A stretch of 64,000 nucleotides of DNA. Origin: Nocardia sp. BMG51109 (GTDB lineage: Bacteria > Actinomycetota > Actinomycetes > Mycobacteriales > Mycobacteriaceae). The notes below the pieces were generated by a model that made no database searches, was not told the origin of the DNA, and saw nothing but the letters and a program-made list of their open reading frames with translations. The translations under genes were made by a program, and so were the position numbers. Below are positions 51,325 through 61,077 of this stretch, in pieces. Numbering within the stretch: the stretch's first letter is position 1; each line of letters opens with the position of its first letter. Location of the stretch: assembly GCF_000526215.1 (NCBI RefSeq), contig NZ_JAFQ01000003.1, forward strand, positions 62,001-126,000, read 5' to 3'.

Positions 51325-52836
51325 GTGCCGCGCCCTAGTGTGAACGCTGTGCAGCAGCCGACCCTTCTCCGCGGCCCGCGGCGTCCCGGCCTCCCCGCCG
51401 AACCCGTGCCGGCCGGCATACGCGCCGATCTGGTGTGTGCCGGCCTGGCCGCCGTGCTCGTGCTGGCGGCCTTCGTGGTGCCGCGTCTGCACGACGAGGC
51501 ATGGCGGCAGCGCGTCTGGGCGGCCGCCGCGCCGATCTACGGACACTGGCTGCCGCACATCGGCTGGGGGACCGGTCCGGCCGTCGCGGTGGCGGCGCTG
51601 GTCGTCGTCGGCGGTCCGGTCGCCGCGCGGCGTCTGCCGTGGCGGCAGCTGCTCTCGCTGACCTGGGTGGTCTCGGTGGTGTGGGCGTTCTCGCTGGCGA
51701 TGATCGACGGCGCGCGGCGAGGTTTCGCCGACCGGTTGGCCACCGACTGGGAATACCTGCACGAAGTGGGCGGGGTCCACGACATCGGGGCGATGCTGCA
51801 CGGCTTCGCGGGGCGCATCCTGGACTTCCAGCCCGACTCGTGGACGACGCACGTGTCCGGGCATCCACCCGGTGCGCTGCTGGTGTTCGTGCTGCTGGAC
51901 CGGATCGGGCTCGGTGGCGGCGCATGGGCCGGAGTGTTGTGCCTGCTGGCCGGTTGCAGTGTGGCGGTGGCGGTCCCGGTCGCCTTGAAGGCGCTGGGTG
52001 CGCCCGAAAAGGCCAGGGCCGTAACGCCGTTCCTCGCCCTCGCTCCGGCGGCGATCTGGATCGCGGTATCGGCGGACGCGCTGTTCGCGGCGGTCACGGC
52101 GTGGGGTGTGGCGCTGCTGGCGATCGCGACCCGGCGGCGCCCGGGATGGCCCGTCGTCGCGCTGGTTTCGGGGCTACTGCTCGGATTCGGCCTCTACCTC
52201 AGTTACGGACTGGCCCTCATGGCGATACCCGCGGCCGCGGTGCTGCTGCTGCGCGGGTTCCGCCCGGCGCTGCCCGCCCTGCTCGGCGTCGCACTGGTGG
52301 TGGCCGCCTTCACGGCAGGCGGGTTCTGGTGGCTGGAGGGCTATCACCTCGTGGTCGAGCGGTACTACCAGGGCATCGCCAGCGTCCGGCCGTATTCGTA
52401 CTGGGTCTGGGGCAATCTGGCGGCGACGGTGTGCGCGGTGGGCCTGGCGACGGCGGCGGCGCTGCACCGGGTCGGGCGAGGGCTCGTTCCGGGCGGGGTT
52501 GCTGCCGGTATCGTTGCCGCCGGCGGGAAGGAGCCGGTGGCCCGGCCCGGGCCCGGGCCGATTCCGCACGTTGCTGCGAAACTCGTTGTTTATCTGCATG
52601 ATTGGCGATCCCGCGTGGATCCCGCGGTGGTGGTCGCCGCGGCCGGGCTGGCCGCGCTGCTGGCCGCCGACCTCAGCGGGCTGAGCAAGGCGGAGACGGA
52701 ACGGATCTGGCTGCCGTTCGATGTGTGGCTGCTCGCGGCCACGGCCCTGCTGCCGGCGCGCTCGGTGCGTGCGTGGCTGGTCGTCCAGGCGGCGGGCGCG
52801 CTGCTGCTCAATCATCTGCTCTTCACGAATTGGTAG
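51325..52836 (+). CDS. Polytopic GT-C-like membrane protein
   Basis: This 503-aa protein has about 11 hydrophobic helices and a luminal-type loop DWEYLHEVGGVHDIG. SGHPPGALLVF after it resembles the loop-1/PMT-like GT-C mannosyltransferases that use polyprenyl-phosphate sugars. The start is uncertain: GTG at 51325, 51340 or 51349. The last could be leaderless, since tagtgt is 8-13 bases before it. The response regulator gene starts 5 bp after the stop. Confidence 0.8.
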   Translation: MPRPSVNAVQQPTLLRGPRRPGLPAEPVPAGIRADLVCAGLAAVLVLAAFVVPRLHDEAWRQRVWAAAAPIYGHWLPHIGWGTGPAVAVAALVVVGGPVAARRLPWRQLLSLTWVVSVVWAFSLAMIDGARRGFADRLATDWEYLHEVGGVHDIGAMLHGFAGRILDFQPDSWTTHVSGHPPGALLVFVLLDRIGLGGGAWAGVLCLLAGCSVAVAVPVALKALGAPEKARAVTPFLALAPAAIWIAVSADALFAAVTAWGVALLAIATRRRPGWPVVALVSGLLLGFGLYLSYGLALMAIPAAAVLLLRGFRPALPALLGVALVVAAFTAGGFWWLEGYHLVVERYYQGIASVRPYSYWVWGNLAATVCAVGLATAAALHRVGRGLVPGGVAAGIVAAGGKEPVARPGPGPIPHVAAKLVVYLHDWRSRVDPAVVVAAAGLAALLAADLSGLSKAETERIWLPFDVWLLAATALLPARSVRAWLVVQAAGALLLNHLLFTNW

Positions 52837-52841
52837 GTCTC

Positions 52842-53531
52842 GTGCGCATTCTGGTGGCCGATGACGATCCGGTGGTCCGCGAGGTGGTGCGGCGCTACCT
52901 CGAACGCGACGGGCTGGCCGTCGTGGAGACCGCCGACGGCCCCGCGACCGCGGAGGTGCTGGCGCGCAACGACATCGACCTGGCCGTGCTGGACGTGATG
53001 ATGCCGCCGCCCGACGGTATCGAGCTGTGCCGGCGGGTGCGCGCCGGCCGGCACCCGGACACTCCGATCATCCTGCTCACCGCGCTCGGCGAGGAGGAGG
53101 ACCGGGTGGTGGGCCTGGAGTCGGGGGCCGACGACTACATCGTGAAACCGTTCAGCCCCCGCGAGCTCGCGCTGCGGGTGGCATCGGTGCTGCGACGGGT
53201 GCACCGGCCCGCGGTCACCGAGCAGGTGGTGCGCAGCGGCGCCATCGAGCTGCGCCCCGCCTCGCAGGCGGTCCTCGTCGACGGCCGGCGGGCGGAGCTG
53301 ACCGCGCGCGAATTCGATCTGCTCGCATTCCTGCTCGACCATCCGCACCGGGTGTTCGGCCGCACCGAACTGCTGGAGCGGGTGTGGGGATGGACGTTCG
53401 GCGACCAGTCCACCGTGACGGTGCATATCAAGCGCCTACGCGCGAAACTCGGCGCCGCGCACCGGATCGAGACCGTCTGGGGGCGCGGCTACGCCTGGGG
53501 CAGGCCGGGGGAGGAGGACGATGCCGACTGA
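52842..53531 (+). CDS. OmpR/PhoB-type response regulator
   Basis: This 229-aa regulator has a receiver domain with ADDD, phospho-acceptor Asp51 in VLDVMMP, and the conserved Lys in VKPFSP. The C-terminal winged helix ([43 protein letters not shown]) binds DNA. GTG at 52842 lies 5 bp after the GT-C gene stop. It overlaps the kinase gene by 11 bp. The operon suggests control of cell-surface glycosylation genes. Confidence 0.93.
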   Translation: MRILVADDDPVVREVVRRYLERDGLAVVETADGPATAEVLARNDIDLAVLDVMMPPPDGIELCRRVRAGRHPDTPIILLTALGEEEDRVVGLESGADDYIVKPFSPRELALRVASVLRRVHRPAVTEQVVRSGAIELRPASQAVLVDGRRAELTAREFDLLAFLLDHPHRVFGRTELLERVWGWTFGDQSTVTVHIKRLRAKLGAAHRIETVWGRGYAWGRPGEEDDAD

Positions 53532-54552
53532 CACAGTCGCGCTGATCGGTTACGCGCTGGCCGGATCGGTGCCCGTGGTGGCGCTGGGCGCCGTCGCCAT
53601 CCGGCTCACCCACAACCGCAGCCTGACCACCAGCATGGTCGTGCTGGTGCTGATCCCGACGCTGTCCACCCTGGTCGGCGTGGTCGCCGTGAGCGGGATG
53701 ATGTTCACCGACGAGCTGCGGCGCATCGGTGTGGTATTGAGCGTGGTGACGGTGGTGGCGGTCCCGGCGGCGATCGTGCTCGGGCGCGTGCAGGCCCGGA
53801 AGACGGTGTGGGAGAAGCAGATGCTCGAGCAGGAGCGTGCCGCCGAGCGCTCCCGCCGCGACCTGGTGACCTGGGTGAGCCACGACCTGCGGACCCCGCT
53901 GGCGGGGATCCGGGCGATGGGTGAGGCGCTGGTCGACGGCGTGATCGACCAGCCCGAGACGGTCGAGCGCTACGCGAATCAGATTGTGCGCGACACGCAT
54001 CGGCTCTCCGCGATGGTCGACGATCTGTTCGAGATGTCGAAGATCAACTCCGGCGCGTTGCGACTCGAGCTGGAACCGGTGGACCTGCGCGAGCTGATCG
54101 ACGAGGTCGCCGCCGCCAACCAGCCGACGGCGGACCGGGCACAGGTGCGACTGTCGGCGCGGCAACCCGAGTCGGAGATCCTGGTGGCGGGCAGCGACCG
54201 CGCCCTGACCCGGGTCCTGACCAACCTCGTCGCCAACGCCATCGAGCACACCCCGCCCGGCGGCCGCATCGATATCTCCGCCGGCCGCACCGGCGGCCGT
54301 GCCTGGACCCGCGTCGACGACACCGGTCCGGGCATCGATCCGGCCGATCTGCCCCGCATCTTCGAGGTCGCCTACCGCGGCACCGCCGCCCGCTCGCCGG
54401 TGGCCGCCGACGTCGGCACCAACAGCGGCATGGGCCTGGCCATCGCCGCCGGCCTGGTGCAGGCGCACCACGGTGAGATCGCCGCCCACAACCGCGAACG
54501 GGGCTGCCGCTTCGAAATCAGCCTGCCGTTGCTGCCCACCACCGCCGCCTGA
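53521..54552 (+). CDS. Sensor histidine kinase
   Basis: This 343-aa membrane kinase has two N-terminal transmembrane regions (residues about 8-28 and 38-88) with a short loop, a HisKA domain with phospho-accepting H121 in SHDLRTPL, and a HATPase_c domain ([36 protein letters not shown]). It overlaps the response regulator gene by 11 bp, so the two are an obligate pair. Confidence 0.94.
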   Translation: MPTDTVALIGYALAGSVPVVALGAVAIRLTHNRSLTTSMVVLVLIPTLSTLVGVVAVSGMMFTDELRRIGVVLSVVTVVAVPAAIVLGRVQARKTVWEKQMLEQERAAERSRRDLVTWVSHDLRTPLAGIRAMGEALVDGVIDQPETVERYANQIVRDTHRLSAMVDDLFEMSKINSGALRLELEPVDLRELIDEVAAANQPTADRAQVRLSARQPESEILVAGSDRALTRVLTNLVANAIEHTPPGGRIDISAGRTGGRAWTRVDDTGPGIDPADLPRIFEVAYRGTAARSPVAADVGTNSGMGLAIAAGLVQAHHGEIAAHNRERGCRFEISLPLLPTTAA

Positions 54553-55115
54553 TTCGCCGTCGTCCGGCGGGCTCTCGTCCGGCTTGTCGTCTTCTCGGTC
54601 GGGATGCACCCGGGGTCGGCCGGACCGGACACAAACGTGCCGGAATAACCCCGCAGCCCGCCTGCCCCACCGTCATCCGAATTCACACTCCCGAAATATG
54701 TTCCCGCGGCCCAGTTCGGTATGGCACCGATAGAACGATGATTGACGAATCACCCGATTCGGGCTGGTTCGAGCAGAGAATTCCGTTCTGTGCATCGGTA
54801 ATCTCATAGTCACCTACGGCAAGGTGAAGCGAGTGAGGCGTGCGCTTGTCAATGCCTCAACCGGCGCTGACATGGTTGTGTCCGGTGGCTGTCACCTGTT
54901 GTTTTCGATGATGGCGGGTCACAATGAATCCGCTTTGCCCGGATATGCGCGGTTTGTCCCGGTATCGTGGATCCCACGTTCTTCGAACGGTCGTTTCTCT
55001 TTACCTTTGCGTGCGTTACCGCCGGGCAGCGTGGTTTCCGCCAGCTTGCTTTCGATGCCTGGAGAACATGTTCGACCGACTGGACCGGCCCCACCCGGCC
55101 TGGTGAAGGAGAAAT
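54553..55115. other. Intergenic region upstream of the SulP-carbonic anhydrase gene
   Basis: About 560 bp with lower GC in its second half. Open frames do not resemble proteins. It should contain the promoter of the SulP fusion; no clear element was assigned. Confidence 0.5.
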
Positions 55116-57338
55116 ATGTCCACCGACACCGATTCGTCTGTCAGATCGGCGAGTTCACCGGAGAGTTCCTGGTCCGCTCGTCTGTCGTCGATTGCGCGCC
55201 ATGACCTGCCCGCCTCGATCGTGGTGTTCCTCGTCGCCCTGCCGTTGTCGTTGGGTATCGCGATCGCCTCGGATGCGCCTGTCGCCGCAGGGCTGATCGC
55301 GGCCGCGGTCGGCGGTATCGTCGTGGGCCTGCTGGGTGGGTCACCGTTGCAGGTCAGCGGCCCGGCCGCCGGCCTGACCGTGGTGGTCGCCGAAACGATC
55401 GACCAGTTCGGTTGGAAGGTCACGTGTTTCATCACGGTGGCGGCCGGTATTTTGCAGATCCTGTTCGGGTTGAGCCGGATCGCGCGGGCGGCGCTGGCGA
55501 TCGCGCCGGTCGTGGTGCACGCGATGCTGGCGGGTATCGGTGTGACGATCGCGTTGCAGCAGGTGCATGTGCTGCTGGGTGGGTCGTCGCATAGTTCGGC
55601 GTTCGAGAACATCGCCGAGTTACCGAGTCAGCTGCTGGGCTTGGACGGTAACGACTTCCTGATCGGGGTTATCGTCATCGCGGTCATCGTGGCGTGGCGG
55701 TGGGCGCCGCGGCGGGTGCGGTTGATTCCGGGCCAGCTGGTGGCCGTGCTGGTCGGCACGCTGCTGGCGATGACGCTGCCGGGCGACGTGGCCCGCATCG
55801 AGATCGAGGGGTCGCTGTTCGATGCGATCGGGCTGCCGGAGCTGCCCGGTGAGGACTGGGGCGCGGTCGTGCTGGCGGTGCTGACGATCGCGTTGATCGC
55901 CAGCGTGGAGAGCCTGCTGTCGGCGGTCGCGGTGGACAAGATGCACACCGGTAAACGCACCAATTTCGACCGCGAGCTGATGGCGCAGGGTGCGGCCAAT
56001 ATGACCTCCGGCGCGCTCGGTGGCCTGCCGGTGACGGGTGTGATCGTGCGTAGTTCCACCAATGTGGCGGTGGGTGCGCGTTCGCAGGCGTCGGCGATCC
56101 TGCACGGTGTGTGGATTCTGGTGTTCTCGATCGCGCTGGTGTCGGTGGTGCAGCAGATCCCGAAGTCGGCGCTGGCCGGGCTGTTGATCGTGGTCGGTGT
56201 CCAGCTGGTGAAGCTGGCGCATATCCGGTTGGCGCGGCGTACCGGGGATCTGGCCGTGTATCTGGTGACGATCGTGTCGGTGGTGTTCCTGAACCTGCTC
56301 GAAGGGGTGCTGATCGGGCTGGCGCTGGCGTTCGTGCTGCTGCTGTGGCGGGTGGTGCGGGTGTCGGTGCAGGCCGCTGCGGTCGCGGGCACCGACCGGT
56401 GGATCGTGAGCGTGGACGGGATGTGCACGTTCCTGGCGTTGCCGAAGCTGACCAAGGAGCTGGCGAAGGTGCCCACGGGCACCGACGTGCTGGTCGAGCT
56501 GACGGTGGACTTCCTGGACCACGCCGCCTACGAGGCGATCCACGACTGGACCCGGCAGCACGAATCCACCGGCGGCACGGTCGAGTTCGTGGAGATCGGC
56601 ACCGCGCGTATGGAGCATGCCACGGAGGGCCCGCCGAAGCGGGGTGCGGCGCGTGGCCTGCTGGATGAGGTGCTGGGGCCGTGGCGGGAACGCAGTGCGG
56701 ATCCGGTCGCGTCGGGTGTGGCGGCGTATCACCGTAGTCATGCGCATGTGGTGCGGCCGCATCTGGACGAGTTGCGGGACAAGCAGGATCCGCATTCGTT
56801 GTTCTTGACGTGTGCGGACTCGCGGATCGTGCCGAATGTGATCACCAACAGTGGTCCGGGTGATCTGTTCACGGTCCGTAATGTCGGCAACCTGCATCCG
56901 GCCGACGGGTCGGATGCCTCGGGGGAGGCGGCGCTGGCGTTCGCGGTGGACAACCTGAAGGTGCGCAATGTGGTGGTGTGCGGGCATTCCTCGTGCGGGG
57001 CGATGAAGGCGTTGCTGTCGGGTGCGTCGGCGGGGCCGGGGTTGGACGACTGGCTCGCGCACGGGCGGCCGAGTTTGGAGGTCTTCCGGGCCGGGCATCC
57101 GGTGCGGGCGGCCGCGGCGGCGGCCGGGTATGACGAGGCCGCGCAGCTGGCCATGGTCAACGTCGCGGTTCAGCTGCGGACCCTGGAGAATCATGCGGTG
57201 GTGCGTCGTGCGGTGGCCGAGCGCGGCCTGACGGTGTCGGGCCTGTTCTTCGATATCGCCTCGGCCACCGTCCTCGAGGTCACCACCGACGGATTCGGCG
57301 AGATCACCGACGCACCACCCGCATCGCCCCGCGGCTGA
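55116..57338 (+). CDS. SulP anion transporter fused to beta-carbonic anhydrase
   Basis: This 740-aa fusion has an N-terminal SulP/SLC26 membrane domain (residues about 25-420, including SGPAAGLTVVVAETI and VVVHAMLAGIG), a short STAS-like segment (about 425-505), and a C-terminal beta-carbonic anhydrase (from about 530). The anhydrase zinc ligands are visible as CADSR and CGHSSCG. This matches M. tuberculosis Rv3273. It should take up bicarbonate or sulphate and interconvert CO2 and bicarbonate at the membrane. Confidence 0.93.
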   Translation: MSTDTDSSVRSASSPESSWSARLSSIARHDLPASIVVFLVALPLSLGIAIASDAPVAAGLIAAAVGGIVVGLLGGSPLQVSGPAAGLTVVVAETIDQFGWKVTCFITVAAGILQILFGLSRIARAALAIAPVVVHAMLAGIGVTIALQQVHVLLGGSSHSSAFENIAELPSQLLGLDGNDFLIGVIVIAVIVAWRWAPRRVRLIPGQLVAVLVGTLLAMTLPGDVARIEIEGSLFDAIGLPELPGEDWGAVVLAVLTIALIASVESLLSAVAVDKMHTGKRTNFDRELMAQGAANMTSGALGGLPVTGVIVRSSTNVAVGARSQASAILHGVWILVFSIALVSVVQQIPKSALAGLLIVVGVQLVKLAHIRLARRTGDLAVYLVTIVSVVFLNLLEGVLIGLALAFVLLLWRVVRVSVQAAAVAGTDRWIVSVDGMCTFLALPKLTKELAKVPTGTDVLVELTVDFLDHAAYEAIHDWTRQHESTGGTVEFVEIGTARMEHATEGPPKRGAARGLLDEVLGPWRERSADPVASGVAAYHRSHAHVVRPHLDELRDKQDPHSLFLTCADSRIVPNVITNSGPGDLFTVRNVGNLHPADGSDASGEAALAFAVDNLKVRNVVVCGHSSCGAMKALLSGASAGPGLDDWLAHGRPSLEVFRAGHPVRAAAAAAGYDEAAQLAMVNVAVQLRTLENHAVVRRAVAERGLTVSGLFFDIASATVLEVTTDGFGEITDAPPASPRG

Positions 57339-57342
57339 ACGC

Positions 57343-57861
57343 TCAGTTCTCCGTGGCGAACTCGGCGCGGGTCAGCAGGAGCCGTACGACATTCTCGTCC
57401 GCAGGTACGGGCGATGGTCGGAACCCGCACTTCTCCAGTACCCGCACCGAGGCGGGGTTCGACAGTTCCACCTCGGCGAACACCGTCCGCACTTCCGGTG
57501 CGGTGAACGCGAATTCGGCCAGCGCCCGGGTGGCCTCCGTCGCGTAGCCGCGACCTCGTCGAGAGGGCACCATGCCGTACCCGATTTCGAGAGCGCCACC
57601 ACTCGGTGGCCAGAACAAGCCGAGCGATCCGACTACCTGGCCGCTGTCACGCTCGAGCACCAGCCGATGGCCGTACTCGGTCGACCAGCCGGCGTGTTCC
57701 GAGAGCAGACCGGCGACGACCCGATCACCGTCGGCCGGGAAGTCGGCGGCCCAGTGCGCCGGATGCCGTCCCGCGAGCACGGCGTCGATCTCGTCGGAAG
57801 TCCAGCCACGCAGCACGAGACGCTCGGTGACCAGATGTGTCACCGGGGAAAGAGAGGACAC
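57343..57861 (-). CDS. GNAT (RimJ/RimL-like) N-acetyltransferase
   Basis: This 172-aa acetyltransferase of the Acetyltransf_3 type starts near VTERLVLRGW and has motif A as VPSRRGRGYATEATRALAEF plus SNPASVRVLEKCGF. It probably acetylates a protein N-terminus or small amine. TGGAG six bases before the GTG at 57861 makes this the best start; the frame is open to an ATG at 57927 without a ribosome-binding site. It converges on the SulP gene with 4 bp between stops. Confidence 0.85.
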   Translation of the reverse strand: MSSLSPVTHLVTERLVLRGWTSDEIDAVLAGRHPAHWAADFPADGDRVVAGLLSEHAGWSTEYGHRLVLERDSGQVVGSLGLFWPPSGGALEIGYGMVPSRRGRGYATEATRALAEFAFTAPEVRTVFAEVELSNPASVRVLEKCGFRPSPVPADENVVRLLLTRAEFATEN

Positions 57862-58333
57862 GACATACTCCAGATCGTGAGAGACGATCCGGTCATGCGC
57901 ACGGGCGCACGAACCGGACGAGGACATGCGAAATACGGCCCATGACGGCCATATTCATCAACTCCCTCGTCCCGGCGGCGGCGCGTGTTCCGCGCGATGC
58001 ACACTGTAGCAAGCGTCGACGGCGCCCCTGCGCGTTCCTCCGGGATGGCTCACGTCGCCGTCGCCGCGACCGGGTCCGCTCGGTCACGGCCTGCTCGCAG
58101 GATCGGCCAGGGCCGCCACCCGGCTACTGGGCCGCCGTACTTCGGCCGGTCAGTGGGCCGCTCTTTTGGTGTGACCGTGGCGGTGCCGTTCGATCACCGT
58201 GCCTTCTCCGCCGCCGTGCGGCCACAGCAGACCGGCGCCGAGCGTCACGAACGGCAGATTGTGCGGACGCATCGGGGTCTTCGGCCGGCCTTGCACGGCC
58301 GGGTAGCGGACCGGCCGACCGGCGCGGAACCAG
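57862..58333. other. Intergenic region, no gene recognised
   Basis: About 470 bp between the GNAT start and the epimerase stop. Arg-rich translations without family resemblance. It should hold the GNAT promoter. Confidence 0.5.
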
Positions 58334-59395
58334 TCAGCGCCACGTCGGGGCACCGGTGCCGGAGGCGGACCGCAACGGGGCGGTGGCGAATTCGGCGAGG
58401 CCCTCGTCCGGCGTGATGGTGGCGCCGAAATCCAGTACCTCGCGGGCCTTCTCGGGGCCTGCGACGATATGGCGGACGTCACCCGGCCGGTACTCGCCGG
58501 TGACGACCGGAGCCTTGCCGCCCGCCGCCCGGGCGAGTATCTCCGCGACGGCATGGATACTGATCGGCGTGCCGGAGGCGATATTGAGCGGCAGGAACCC
58601 CGGCGGGGCACGATGAATCGCGGCGACATTGGCGGCGGCGATATCGCGGACGTGCACGAAATCCCGCATCTGGCCGCCATCCTCGAACACCCGCGGTGAC
58701 TCGCCCGCCGCCAGCGCCGACCGGAAGATTGCCGCGACACCGGAATACGGTGTGTCCCTGGGCATTCCGTCTCCGTAGACATTGTGGTACCGCAGCGCGG
58801 TCACCGTGCCGCCGGTGGCTGCCGCCCACGCGCACGCGTAGTTTTCCTGCGCCACTTTGCTCGCCGCGTACAGGCTGCGGGGCCGCAGCGGGCTGTCCTC
58901 CTCGATCGGTGCCCACGACAGTGGTTCGCCGGTCGCCGCGTCGCGGTGATCGAACCGGCCGCGGTCGAGATCCTCGCGGCGGCGCGGGGGAGGATCGGCA
59001 TAGTCGGAATCCACTGTGCGATAACGCCCTTCGCCGTACACCACCATCGACGAGGCGAGCACCAGCCGGCGCACCCCGGCATCGGCCATCGCCGCCAGCA
59101 ATACGGCCGTGCCGAGGTCGTTGTGGCTGGCGTAGGCGGGGGCGTCGGCGGCGCTGACCCCGGCGCCCACGACGGCGGCCTGATGGCACACCACGTCGAC
59201 CCCGGTGAGCAGCGCCGGCACCGCGTCGGGATCGCGGACGTCGACCTGCCGCACACCGTCGGGCGCCGCGGCGCCGGGGCCGTGCGCGGCGGCGAGCATG
59301 AGATCGACCGGCACCACCTCGTCGCCGGCGTCGTCGAGTGCGTGTCGGATATGCGAACCGATGAATCCGGCGGCGCCGGTCAGCAGTACTCGCAT
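58334..59395 (-). CDS. NAD-dependent sugar epimerase/dehydratase
   Basis: This 353-aa extended SDR has TGAAGFIGSH at the N-terminus, catalytic YAASK, and RYHNVYGDGMPRDTPYSGVA and GGQMRDFVHVRDIAAANVAAI, the standard substrate-domain segments of UDP-sugar epimerases. It probably interconverts a nucleotide sugar. It lies a few genes from the GT2, DUF2064 and GT-C cluster and could supply it. Clear ATG. Confidence 0.92.
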   Translation of the reverse strand: MRVLLTGAAGFIGSHIRHALDDAGDEVVPVDLMLAAAHGPGAAAPDGVRQVDVRDPDAVPALLTGVDVVCHQAAVVGAGVSAADAPAYASHNDLGTAVLLAAMADAGVRRLVLASSMVVYGEGRYRTVDSDYADPPPRRREDLDRGRFDHRDAATGEPLSWAPIEEDSPLRPRSLYAASKVAQENYACAWAAATGGTVTALRYHNVYGDGMPRDTPYSGVAAIFRSALAAGESPRVFEDGGQMRDFVHVRDIAAANVAAIHRAPPGFLPLNIASGTPISIHAVAEILARAAGGKAPVVTGEYRPGDVRHIVAGPEKAREVLDFGATITPDEGLAEFATAPLRSASGTGAPTWR

Positions 59396-59561
59396 CGGAT
59401 CAGAGGAGAATCGAGGTCGGCAATGTCATGCCCCGATCCTCACCGCCGTGGCCCAGTGACGCGACACTCCGGCGGGCGAGTCGCGGATCGGTAAGAAACC
59501 GGTCATATTTGCGAGCCGCGCGAGAACGGCTCCGCCGGCCTCGGAGATGCCCGAGACGCTC

Positions 59562-59963
59562 CTACCGGACCGCCTGCGTCTGCGTCACCTTCGCGGCGAG
59601 ATCCCCTGCGGCATCGCGTATTTCGGTCTCCACCACGATGAAGCCACGGCCCGCGTGCAGGGCCCGGGCGGTGGCCTCGGCATGCCCGGAGCGGACGGCC
59701 CGCAGGAAGTTGGTCTTCGACTCCACCGTGGTCGTGCCCTGCGCGCCGTCGGGCAGGTTCAAGAACGCGCACACCGCGCCGGTGGCATCCGCGAGCGCCA
59801 TCAGCGCGCCGCCGTGGAACACCCCGCCCAGCGTGCACAGGCTCTCGTCCCAGGCCAGCCGGGCACGCACCAGCTCCCGCCGGTGTTCGAGCACCTCCAC
59901 CCCGAGCGTCTCGGTGAACGGCATGGTCCGGTGGAACAGCTGGGTGCCCTCGGCGTCGGTCAT
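59562..59963 (-). CDS. PaaI-type hotdog thioesterase
   Basis: This 133-aa hotdog-fold protein has CTLGGVFHGGALMALADATGAVCAF (the HGG-x-ALAD motif) and VESKTNFLRAVRSG. It should hydrolyse an acyl-CoA thioester in the cytoplasm. Length and motifs are complete. No pathway partner is evident; an SDR gene lies upstream on the same strand. Confidence 0.92.
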   Translation of the reverse strand: MTDAEGTQLFHRTMPFTETLGVEVLEHRRELVRARLAWDESLCTLGGVFHGGALMALADATGAVCAFLNLPDGAQGTTTVESKTNFLRAVRSGHAEATARALHAGRGFIVVETEIRDAAGDLAAKVTQTQAVR

Positions 59964-60044
59964 GTGACGAGCATGCCGGGCGCCCCGGCGCCGGTCGATT
60001 ACCCGCGAGGTAATGATCCGCGCGGCTCCGGACGGGCTACCGGT

Positions 60045-60794
60045 TCAGCCCATCCGCGCGATGATCGCCCGGGGCAACAGCGGAAAGACGAGATTCAGTG
60101 CGCGCCAAGGCCATTGCGGTACACAGGCGCGCACGGTCTCGCGCTCGATCGCGGCGACCATGGCGCCGACACCCTTCTCCAGCGGCACCACCAGCGCGCC
60201 GTCGCCGGCCCGGGCCACCATCTCGGTGGCGATGAACCCCGGTTGCAGGGTGGTCACCGCGATGGGGCTGCGGCGCAGCTCCGTGGCCAAACCCTCGCCG
60301 AGCGCGGTCATCCCGGCCTTACTCGCCGCGTACGCGGTCTTCTTGCCGGGCAGCCCGCGCACTGCGCTCATCGACGAGATCAGCACCAGGTGGCCCGAAT
60401 CCTGTTTGCGGAAGATCTCCAGCGCCGCCTCGGCCTGAGCGAGGCCGGCGACGAAATTCGTTGTGGCCGTAGCGATATTGGCATCGGCACGACCGGTTCC
60501 CACGGGTACGCCCTTACCGAGCCCGGCATTCACGATCACTCGATCCAGGCCGCCGAGTTCGTCGCGAAGTTCGGCGAACACCGTCGGTACGGCGGCGTGG
60601 TCGTTGACGTCCAGCCTGCGTACCGCGACGGTGATGCCCGGATGTGCGGTCACCAATTCGGCGCGCAACTGTTCGAGATTGTCGACTCGGCGCGCGCACA
60701 GCGCGAGGTCGCGCCCCCGCGCGGCGAAGGCGCGGGCCATGCCCGCACCGAGTCCCGAGCTCGCCCCCGTGATGAGAATTCTGCGCCTCGTCAT
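60045..60794 (-). CDS. SDR family oxidoreductase
   Basis: This 249-aa protein is a classical SDR with TGASSGLGAGMARAFA, VNAGLG, Ser in LISSMSAV and catalytic YAASK. The C-terminal PLLPRAIIARMG is hydrophobic. It resembles retinol-dehydrogenase-like or mycolate-related SDRs. ATG at 60794 with AGGG nine bases upstream; the residues upstream in the same frame are not homologous. Cotranscription with the thioesterase 80 bp downstream is possible. Confidence 0.9.
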   Translation of the reverse strand: MTRRRILITGASSGLGAGMARAFAARGRDLALCARRVDNLEQLRAELVTAHPGITVAVRRLDVNDHAAVPTVFAELRDELGGLDRVIVNAGLGKGVPVGTGRADANIATATTNFVAGLAQAEAALEIFRKQDSGHLVLISSMSAVRGLPGKKTAYAASKAGMTALGEGLATELRRSPIAVTTLQPGFIATEMVARAGDGALVVPLEKGVGAMVAAIERETVRACVPQWPWRALNLVFPLLPRAIIARMG

Positions 60795-60846
60795 GTGCCA
60801 AACCCTAGTCGGGCCGGTGCGGGGGCGGTTTACTACGGAAGATCCC

Positions 60847-61077
60847 CTACAGCAGGAGATCGTCGAATTCGCCGGCGCGGCAGCCGCGAATCCAGGCGGC
60901 CCATTCGGCCCGGGTGAACACGAGTGTCCCGTCGTGGGGCCGGTTGCTGTTGCGGACGGCCACCGCCGTGTCGGGCAGAGGGGCGCATTCCACACAGTGG
61001 CCGTCCGGCCCGCTGAAACTGGACTTGCGCCAGTTCGTTACGGGCACTCCCGCGATACGGGCGTCCGACTCGATCAT
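60847..61077 (-). CDS. DUF397 domain protein
   Basis: This 76-aa protein is a complete DUF397 domain: NWRKSSFSGPDGHCVECAPL, TAVAVRNSN, and FTRAEWAAWIRG. Such proteins are usually encoded beside an XRE/DUF5753 regulator and act with it in actinobacterial development or toxin-antitoxin-like switching. Here no HTH gene is adjacent on either side. GGAGG five bases before the ATG at 61077 is clear. Confidence 0.93.
   Translation of the reverse strand: MIESDARIAGVPVTNWRKSSFSGPDGHCVECAPLPDTAVAVRNSNRPHDGTLVFTRAEWAAWIRGCRAGEFDDLLL

Noticed and set aside
54824..55204. 126-codon plus-strand ORF before the SulP fusion
   Set aside because: It overlaps the SulP start in another frame and shows no motif, signal peptide or ribosome-binding site.
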